Shown here piece by piece: positions 30,601-37,573 of a DNA stretch of 37,573 bases; positions within the stretch are counted from its first letter, which is position 1; each line of letters starts with the position of its first letter. This stretch comes from Candidatus Midichloria sp. (lineage in GTDB: Bacteria > Pseudomonadota > Alphaproteobacteria > Rickettsiales > Midichloriaceae). The stretch is taken from assembly GCA_030073355.1 (NCBI GenBank), contig JALDTH010000003.1:1-37573 (forward strand), given 5' to 3'. The notes under the pieces were generated by a model, which saw only the letters and a list, made by a program, of their open reading frames with translations, made no database searches and was not told where the DNA came from. A program made the translations under genes and the position numbers.

Positions 30601-30780
30601 GTAGGGTTCGACATCCCACAGGGTGGAAGTTTTATGATCTCTGTATTATCACAAAAAAAATTCAGTTGAGGCAATATAGAGAAATATTCCTTGTTATTTT
30701 TATTGCTAAAAATAACAAAAGAGCTAGTATTTAGAGCTTGCTTAATGCTAAATCAAGCTCCCTCATTGATTAGCATGACA
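27680..30780 (-). pseudogene. mfd: Transcription-repair coupling factor, degraded
   Basis: Ordered fragments: LPPWDVEPYSRTSPS, ESAGDFAVRGGIIDI, CarD-like MVISSSMPEYGIGRFQGL, Walker A [75 protein letters not shown], separated by stops and frameshifts. Confidence 0.93.
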
Positions 30781-30782
30781 CT

Positions 30783-32231
30783 TTATTTTTGAACATGAAG
30801 CTTGCTGTGAAATTGCCCGCAAAATATATAAAATAGAACAATAACACCAACCCAGGTAAGTGCGTAAAAATAAGTGCTAGTAGGAAGACTCGACATAATT
30901 TGAAGCAGAATCAGCATTCCAGCAATCGGTATAACAGGCATAAGTGGACATTTAAAATTACGTTCTAAATTTGGCTGGCTATACCTTAAAAATAGAGCTG
31001 CGAAACAGACTATGGCAAAGGTACCAATAATTCCGAAATTTGCTAGTGGAACAAGTGTATCTAGTGATACGGTGGAGCTTGCAATAGCAATTAGGAAACC
31101 ACAAATAAGAGTTAATATATGCGGTGTTTTATATTCTGGATGTAATTTTGAAAGAAAGGCAGGTAATAACCCATCTTTTGATATCACGAATAATACCCTA
31201 ATTAGGCCGTAAAGCATTACTAAAATAACAGATATAAGTCCAGCTGTTGCTCCAACTTTAACTAATAGAGAAAACCAAGGTAAACCCATCTTGTCAACCG
31301 CGATTGCAATTGGCTGTGCGACTCCAAGCTCAGTGTATTTCACTAGTCCGGTTAAAACGCCTGCTACCAGAACGTAAGTTAGGGTAGCAATAACTAGAGA
31401 GCCCAAAATCCCGATTGGCAAATCGCGCTGCGGATTCTTGGTTTCTTGAGCCGCAGTTGCAACTGCATCGAAGCCATTATATGCAAAGAACACCATAGCG
31501 GATCCAGATATAATACCAGAAATACCATATTGGCCAAATTCTCCTGTGTTTGTAGGTAAGAATGGTTCCCAATTAGTAGTATCAATGTACATAGCGCCTA
31601 CTATAATGAATCCAAATAGAACTGCCATTTTTAAGAAGACGATTACTGCATTTACAAAAGCCGATGTTTGAATACCTTTATATAAAACGTAAGTTATCAA
31701 CATCACAATAAAAAAGGCGGGTAAATTGAATATGGCTTCTACTTGCGAGCTACTATCAAGCTCTATTACACAACCTGTGGTAGCGGAAAATTGGGCTGGT
31801 ATATAAATGCCGAAATCTGCTAATAAACTTTGAATGTAGCCTGACCAACTGCTAGCGACTGAAGCAATACTTAAAAAATTACCCAATGTCATAAAGCCTG
31901 CCATTACACAAGCTGCTAACTCTCCAAGGGTTGCATAAATATAAGTGTACGCGCTCCCAGATATCGGAATCATAGAGGATAGTTCTGCATAACAAAGTGC
32001 AGCGCACACGCATGCTAAGCCACTAATTGCAAAGGAGATAGTGATTGCGGGACCAGCATAACGGCTTGCGGCTTCTCCTGCCAGAACAAAAATTCCAGCA
32101 CCAACAATAGCTCCAATTCCAAATAGAATTAATTGAAAGGTACCAAGAGAACGAACTAAATCTTTCGACTCTTCAGCTTCACTTACAAGTTCATTAATTG
32201 ACTTGCGTTTAAAATACTTTGATATATTCAT
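30783..32231 (-). CDS. APC-family amino acid permease (cationic amino acid transporter-like)
   Basis: Multiple TM segments; GTFQLILFGIGAIVGAGIFVLAGEAASRYAGPAI, FFAYNGFDAVATAAQETKNPQRDLPIGI. ORF opens at 32276; probable start 32231. Confidence 0.93.
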   Translation of the reverse strand: MNISKYFKRKSINELVSEAEESKDLVRSLGTFQLILFGIGAIVGAGIFVLAGEAASRYAGPAITISFAISGLACVCAALCYAELSSMIPISGSAYTYIYATLGELAACVMAGFMTLGNFLSIASVASSWSGYIQSLLADFGIYIPAQFSATTGCVIELDSSSQVEAIFNLPAFFIVMLITYVLYKGIQTSAFVNAVIVFLKMAVLFGFIIVGAMYIDTTNWEPFLPTNTGEFGQYGISGIISGSAMVFFAYNGFDAVATAAQETKNPQRDLPIGILGSLVIATLTYVLVAGVLTGLVKYTELGVAQPIAIAVDKMGLPWFSLLVKVGATAGLISVILVMLYGLIRVLFVISKDGLLPAFLSKLHPEYKTPHILTLICGFLIAIASSTVSLDTLVPLANFGIIGTFAIVCFAALFLRYSQPNLERNFKCPLMPVIPIAGMLILLQIMSSLPTSTYFYALTWVGVIVLFYIFCGQFHSKLHVQK

Positions 32232-32351
32232 TACATATCCTATTAATTGATGATATAAAGGAATGCTATAGATCACCCATCCAAATTTATCAATAATAAA
32301 AATGTCAAATTAAGATTTTTAATTGAGTCTGGTAGTAAAATACTAGTTATA

Positions 32352-33293
32352 ATGAACAAAAATATGAATAAATTGAATAAGTTACTTTATAATGTCACGG
32401 AAATAACCTCAAGGTCAGCTATTGCTTGTTATTCTTGGATAGGCCGTGGTAATGAAAGAGGTGCTGATCAAGCAGCTGTTGAGTCTATGAGAACCTCTTT
32501 AAATGACCTAGAGATTAGTGGAAGAGTGGTAATAGGTGAAGGAGAAAGGGACGATGCACCGATGCTTTACATAGGAGAATTACTTGGAAAATCTGGACCA
32601 GATATTGACATAGCAGTTGATCCGCTTGAAGGTACTACAATATGTGCTCATAATAAACCTGATTCTATATCTGTGCTTGCTATATCTGAGGCATCAAATA
32701 TGCTAAATGCCCCAGACGTTTATATGGAAAAAATTGCGATAGGAAAGAATTTGCCGCAAAATTTAGTTGATTTAGACGAGTCAATTGAGAAGAACTTGAA
32801 ATCCTTAGCTACTGCTAAGAAATGTTTAGTACAGGACTTAAACGTATGCTTACTCAACAGGCCGAGGCATGCTGAGCTTATAAAAGTTTTTAGAGCACAA
32901 GGTGTAAGGATAAAATTAATAGATGATGGCGATGTTTTGGCTTGCCTGAAAACCTGTTTAGAGGGAGGGGATATTGATATGTATCTTGGAACTGGGGGTG
33001 CGCCTGAAGGGGTGTTGGCGGCAGCAGGTTTAAAGTGTTTAGGGGGACAAATGCAAGGACGTCTTATTTTCAATACTCAAGAAGAAATTGCTAGAGCTAG
33101 TTCGATTGGAATAATAGATTTGTCAAAGAAATATAACATCCATGAAATGGTGAAAGGAGAGGCGATTATGTCTGCAACATGGGTGACTGACGGGTTTTTT
33201 AGGGGGGTTAAGGAGATGGAGAATAATTATACCACTGAAACGCTTCTTTTAGCTCCTAATATCATTAGGATCATAAAAACCGCATACATATAG
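32352..33293 (+). CDS. glpX: Class II fructose-1,6-bisphosphatase
   Basis: GRVVIGEGERDDAPMLYIGE, DPLEGTTICAHNKPDSISVLA, YLGTGGAPEGVLAAAGLKCLGGQMQGRL; ends in tandem TAG TAG. Confidence 0.95.
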   Translation: MNKNMNKLNKLLYNVTEITSRSAIACYSWIGRGNERGADQAAVESMRTSLNDLEISGRVVIGEGERDDAPMLYIGELLGKSGPDIDIAVDPLEGTTICAHNKPDSISVLAISEASNMLNAPDVYMEKIAIGKNLPQNLVDLDESIEKNLKSLATAKKCLVQDLNVCLLNRPRHAELIKVFRAQGVRIKLIDDGDVLACLKTCLEGGDIDMYLGTGGAPEGVLAAAGLKCLGGQMQGRLIFNTQEEIARASSIGIIDLSKKYNIHEMVKGEAIMSATWVTDGFFRGVKEMENNYTTETLLLAPNIIRIIKTAYI

Positions 33294-33297
33294 TAGT

Positions 33298-34029
33298 ATG
33301 ATTATAGAAGATCAGGGTATTGTAATTTCTGCAAGGAATTTTGAAGAGCGTTATGTTGTAGTGCAATGCTTTTTAAAAAATAATGGTTTAATGGGCGGCC
33401 TGCTCAGAGTTTCTGAATCCAGTAAAACGGATTGTTCACCGGGAAATATTGTGCATGCTACTTGGAATGCGCGCCTTAGAGAGCACCTTGGGCATTATAA
33501 ATTTGATCTAATAAGAAATGCACTAGCTGCTACGGCTTTTGACCGGACTGCAGTAACTTTTATTAGAGCTGCCATAGCCATCTCATTACTTGTTTTACAT
33601 GAAAAAGAAAAACAAATAGAATTGTTTAATGAATTAGAGGTATTTTTATTAGCTACTTCGCAACCATACACAAAATTTTTCTACAGTAAATACCTTTCTC
33701 TTGAGCTTTGCATATTAAAAGCCGGAGGGTTCGGTTTGGAGCTGAATAAGTGTGCAGGCAGTGGAAAAACAGTGGAATTAATATATATTTCACCAAAGTC
33801 AGGTGCAGTAGTTAGCAGAGGAGCAGGAGAGCCTTACCATGATAAAATGCTAAAATTGCCTAAATCTATGCTTACTTTCCAAAACGGTATATCAGAGCAG
33901 GAGTTATATGACTGTTTGCAAATTACTGGATATTTTATAGAAAAGAATATTTTAAGCACAACAGGGAAAAAAATGCCTTTTGAAAGGGAATTAATATTAG
34001 AAATTTTGCAGTCAAATTGTGAGAATTAA
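33298..34029 (+). CDS. recO: DNA repair protein RecO
   Basis: DQGIVISARNFEERYVVVQCFLKNNGLMGGLLR, CSPGNIVHATWNARLREHLGHY; KAGGFGLELNKCAGSG. Confidence 0.88.
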   Translation: MIIEDQGIVISARNFEERYVVVQCFLKNNGLMGGLLRVSESSKTDCSPGNIVHATWNARLREHLGHYKFDLIRNALAATAFDRTAVTFIRAAIAISLLVLHEKEKQIELFNELEVFLLATSQPYTKFFYSKYLSLELCILKAGGFGLELNKCAGSGKTVELIYISPKSGAVVSRGAGEPYHDKMLKLPKSMLTFQNGISEQELYDCLQITGYFIEKNILSTTGKKMPFERELILEILQSNCEN

Positions 34030-34052
34030 TTATACAATATGGGGTCTAATTA

Positions 34053-35159
34053 ATGAGGGTTGTTATGTCTGCTGTAGAGGACTATATGAGTAATGTTCTT
34101 CAATTTTATAAAAAGCAAAATCAATCAGTGCGGCTTGTAATTGCTGCTATTATAGTGATATGCCTTTGGATTTTATCAGGGATATTTCATAAAAAAGTTA
34201 AGCTGAATGAAGAAGTTGCAACTCAGGTACCTTATAAAACTTTAAAGTCGGTCTCTCAACTTAAGCACAGTATATTAAATATTAGTGGAGTTGCTGAATC
34301 TAAAAGAAAAATAAAGTTAGTTGCTGAAGTTGCTGGGAAGGTTGAGTCTATCAATGCCGAAGTTGGACAGTTTTTAAAAAAGGGAGACCCGGTAGAGCTT
34401 TATGAAAAAGCCAAAATAAGGCTCAATCAAAGCGAAATAGAATTAAAATCTACTTCAACCCTTTACAAAAAAAAGCTTGCTTCTGCAACTGATCTAGCAA
34501 AATCAAAAGCAAACCTAAGTAGTGCTGAAGCCGACTTAAAACAAATAGAAATAGACTATTTAAATACTCAGGTTGTCGCACCTTTTGATGGGTATATTGA
34601 TGAAATTTTGGTTAATGAAGGTGATTATGTTTCAGATATGTTAGATAACTCACCAATTGGAACATTTGTAGCGCTTGAACCAATGATTGCTAAAGCAGAA
34701 GTTGCCGATGCTAAAAAAATTAGTTAGTACTTAAAACCAGGGCTAAGAGCAACAATGAAAACATTAAATGGATTAGAAGTAGAAGGAAAAGTTAACGCGA
34801 TAAGCAAGGTTATTAATAATACAACTAGCAGCTTTCCTACAGAAATAACATTTGCAAACAAGGGTGGCAAAGTGCTTCATGGTCAGGCTTTTTCGGTAAA
34901 GATATTTTTTGGAGAAAAACAAGCCCATCGTCTTCCTCAATCAGTCTTAGTTTTAAATGCACAGAGCGAGCTTGGAATAAAATCCTTGGATGCAGAAAAT
35001 GTCGTACATTTTAACAAAGCTACCATTATTGATGAAGAGCCGGGTTATGTGTGGCTTGCTGATTTACCCACTAAATTGCAGGTCATCACATTAGAGCATA
35101 TATACTGAAATATAGGAGAAAAGCTGCAACCTCTAGAACAAAAAGATGAGCATAATTAA
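34053..35159 (+). pseudogene. RND efflux periplasmic adaptor (membrane fusion protein), interrupted by in-frame TAG (34725-34727) and TGA (35106-35108)
   Basis: VAEVAGKVESINAEVGQFLKKGDPV lipoyl half, coiled coil, VVAPFDGYIDEILVNEGDYV; same frame continues YLKPGLRATMKTLNGLEVEGKV… and, after the TGA, NIGEKLQPLEQKDEHN*. Confidence 0.83.
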
Positions 35160-37167
35160 CTTTGAATTTGGAGTTGAGACCTTTTTAAAGGTGTCTAATT
35201 TCCTTAACAATCTAGAGCCAGGAACAATCATAGTGGATTGGGCAATTGCTAAGAATTTAAAGGTATATCAAAAACATATCATTGCCACCTCAAACCCTAA
35301 AAGAGTATTTAGTCAGTCTACTACTAATACTTATCTTGTGTTGCCTAATTTTGGTATAGATTGGGATTTGATTCAAGCTATTATCATGGAGCCCCAGGAT
35401 AAAATTATTACTATTGGTTATGGAGAAGAACTAGAATTTACTAGTGTATTTAATATCGAATATTCAGTTACCCATTCTAATAGGCTGTTAGAGATTTTAT
35501 TTAGCTCGAATAAAAATTTTTTGGATCTACAAGGTAATCAGGCTTTTTTAAAAGAAAAATTTAAGGTTTTAAATACTAGGTCAAGAGTAGACGAAAGTGA
35601 ACAGATAGTAGATTTCATCGTGCAAAATCCCAAGAAAAAAATTGCTATAATAGCCAATCAGGAAATGGCTTCAATTCTAGATACAGCTTTGACTGCCAGA
35701 AAAGTTAAATTTTATAATGGAGTAAACAAAAAATTTACTAATAAAGAAAAAAATTTTCTTAAGGTAGCTCGCTATTTATCGAAGAAGGAAAGCAATGAGA
35801 TTGCAGATATAAGAGCAGAAGGAATCAATGCAGCTGAGATTAAAGCCCTACACCGGGAGTTTCGAAAAGCTAAATATGTGCAAGAGATGCTGGAGATTAA
35901 TTTAAGGGCTTATGAACAAATTACCCAAGAAGTTTTTCCTTTAGGAGATCTAGAATTGGCAAATTTTGAGGTGTCACTTGCTGACTATTTTGAATTATTC
36001 TTAAATCTTCTAGGCAGCAAAGATCAATATGATGATAGCAATATTATGATTGTTAATATAAATGAGCTCGTTGATAATTATGATTTCTGTATTTTCACTC
36101 ATATAACCTTAGAAGAATATTATCAACTTGAGAAACAAGGCTTAGAGTCTCTTTGTAAGCAAGAAATGAAAGCAGTGCTTGCATACAAGACTGCAGCAAA
36201 TATTTTTTGTAACAAGGAGATTTATATAAGTTATAATACTAACATGAATAATATTATATGTTGGTTTGAGTTGATACATGAACTGTTAGGTTGCATTAAC
36301 TCTGCTTCTAATGAATATAACGAAGAAATTCGACATAGCAGCCCTGCAATCACAGTAAATAAAGAAAATTTGCCTAAGGAGATTTCCGTTACTGCAGTTG
36401 AAAAATTAATCAAAGATCCATATCTGTACTACACTAATCATATACTGAAATTAAGTGTACCTAAGTTAAGTGAGGAGGAAGATTTAGAAAAGCTTTTTGG
36501 AGTGGTTCTTCATGAGATTTTAGCGATTATGGTTTATGAACTTAAAGCCGAGGTACTGCAATATGTAAATCGGTTTATGTCAGTCACTAAGGATATCTTG
36601 ATTAAACATCACCTGACTTCACCAATGGTCCATCACTTATGGGTAGCGAAATTTGAAAAAATAGCTCACTGGTTTTGGCAATATGAAAGTTTGGCAGCTC
36701 TTGCTAGAGACAAAATATTAACAGAAGTTGAGAGCTGGATGATGGTTAATTTAGGGCAGGGTATAGAGGTAAAATTGTCAGCTCGAATTGATCGAGTTGA
36801 CTTAATGAAGGATGGTAGCGTTCATATTATAGATTATAAAAGTGGTAATTTACCAAGCAATAAAGATATTGCTATAGGTTTAAGTCCGCAGATGCCTTTA
36901 GAAGCTTTGATCGTTAAAAAAGGTTATATCAATAGAAGTAGGATAGAGGTACAAGAGAGCAAACTACGGTTATATTACTTACATCTTACTGGTCGGCATA
37001 GTATTGGTTCAGTAAAAGAAATAGACCATGATTTAGAAACTACTGAGGAGGGGTTAATTAAACTATTGCGTAAGTTTTGGATTGAAAGCCCACGCTTTTT
37101 CTTTAATAACGCTGATAGTTATATAGGCGATTATTACCGGCATTTTGTACGCTTTACTGAGTATTAA
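35146..37167 (+). CDS. addB: AddB-like double-strand-break repair protein (short form) with C-terminal PD-(D/E)XK nuclease
   Basis: ISVTAVEKLIKDPYLYYTNHILKL, FGVVLHEIL, SARIDRVDLMKDGSVHIIDYKSGNLPSNKDIAIGLSPQMPLEALIV. Confidence 0.8.
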   Translation: MSIINFEFGVETFLKVSNFLNNLEPGTIIVDWAIAKNLKVYQKHIIATSNPKRVFSQSTTNTYLVLPNFGIDWDLIQAIIMEPQDKIITIGYGEELEFTSVFNIEYSVTHSNRLLEILFSSNKNFLDLQGNQAFLKEKFKVLNTRSRVDESEQIVDFIVQNPKKKIAIIANQEMASILDTALTARKVKFYNGVNKKFTNKEKNFLKVARYLSKKESNEIADIRAEGINAAEIKALHREFRKAKYVQEMLEINLRAYEQITQEVFPLGDLELANFEVSLADYFELFLNLLGSKDQYDDSNIMIVNINELVDNYDFCIFTHITLEEYYQLEKQGLESLCKQEMKAVLAYKTAANIFCNKEIYISYNTNMNNIICWFELIHELLGCINSASNEYNEEIRHSSPAITVNKENLPKEISVTAVEKLIKDPYLYYTNHILKLSVPKLSEEEDLEKLFGVVLHEILAIMVYELKAEVLQYVNRFMSVTKDILIKHHLTSPMVHHLWVAKFEKIAHWFWQYESLAALARDKILTEVESWMMVNLGQGIEVKLSARIDRVDLMKDGSVHIIDYKSGNLPSNKDIAIGLSPQMPLEALIVKKGYINRSRIEVQESKLRLYYLHLTGRHSIGSVKEIDHDLETTEEGLIKLLRKFWIESPRFFFNNADSYIGDYYRHFVRFTEY

Positions 37168-37179
37168 CGATAGAGGTAT

Positions 37180-37573
37180 AGAAAATTCTACCCTGTAGTT
37201 ATGAGCTCTTAAAATTCTTCTGCTACCAATTTGTTTACTTTTTGCTGAATTGAAATAAGGCTTGCAGTCATGTCAGCAGCGCAGCACTTAAAGTTATCCA
37301 AGCCATACGAACGAATACGCGTAAGCTAAGCTCTAAGCTAGCAGCTACTCCAGTTGGCAATTATTGTACTTTCATAATGCTGTTACTGACCACCTACTAT
37401 AACTCCTCCTTGTAATGCTCCATATGTAATACTAAGTGGATTAGCAGTAAGCAGTGAAAATGCTGTTGCCATTATGCTTACAAATATCGCATAGGCAGAG
37501 CTATGGCACTGTTAACAAAATAAATGATTGTCTTCTTATCGGTTGGTAAGTTTGCTATTACTACTACAATTAA
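37180..37573 (-). pseudogene. Possible membrane-protein remnant at the window end
   Basis: Hydrophobic fragments in different frames on the minus strand (NLPTDKKTIIYFVNSA; AIFVSIMATAFSLLTANPLSITYGALQGGVIVGGQ*). Confidence 0.3.

Noticed and set aside
3095-34727. Amber (TAG) reassignment to a sense codon, suggested by in-frame TAGs in the Ppx/GppA-like gene, the 22698 orphan, the oxidoreductase and the RND adaptor
   Set aside because: Expected residues at the TAGs differ (aliphatic, Trp-like, Tyr-like, polar). glpX ends in tandem TAG TAG and the M16 peptidase ends in TAG. mfd carries TAA lesions and the adaptor also carries a TGA. Ordinary nonsense decay explains it better.
1-37573. tRNA/rRNA genes and CRISPR arrays
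   Set aside because: Scanned for TΨC-loop-like GGTTCGANTC, rRNA-like GC-rich stretches and regularly spaced direct repeats; none convincing by eye. tRNAscan-SE and a CRISPR finder should confirm.
1-37573. Intact insertion sequence or prophage
   Set aside because: No transposase, integrase or phage structural ORF recognised; decay appears to be by point mutation and small indels rather than insertion.

Overview
AT-rich 37.6 kb bacterial chromosomal window. Gene content resembles a reduced alphaproteobacterial (probably Rickettsiales-like) endosymbiont; the taxonomy is inferred from content only. Most of it is housekeeping: kdsD, xseB, an NDUFS4-like complex I protein, dgt, mraZ-rsmH-ftsL-ftsI, holC, polA, ppa, trhO, a CorC/HlyC protein, an M16 peptidase, a CTP-dependent lipid kinase-like protein, glyQ, rbfA, an NDUFS6-like zinc finger protein, coaX, birA, an APC permease, glpX, recO and an addB-like nuclease. 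The most notable feature is heavy, mixed-age gene decay. A large NAD-glutamate dehydrogenase has two single-base indels. A secreted Ppx/GppA-like protein has an amber codon inside its DxGGGS motif. An RND adaptor has two in-frame stops. mfd and a quinone oxidoreductase are degraded. There are two FG-GAP/integrin-like beta-propeller relics and a small membrane-anchored orphan gene with two in-frame TAGs. A 10-bp-phased TCCCA array between dgt and mraZ looks like an MraZ operator. glyQ has no adjacent glyS. I found no CRISPR array, intact mobile element, rRNA or convincing tRNA. I do not see a clear new multi-gene system; the best leads are the decayed or orphan genes and the phased operator.
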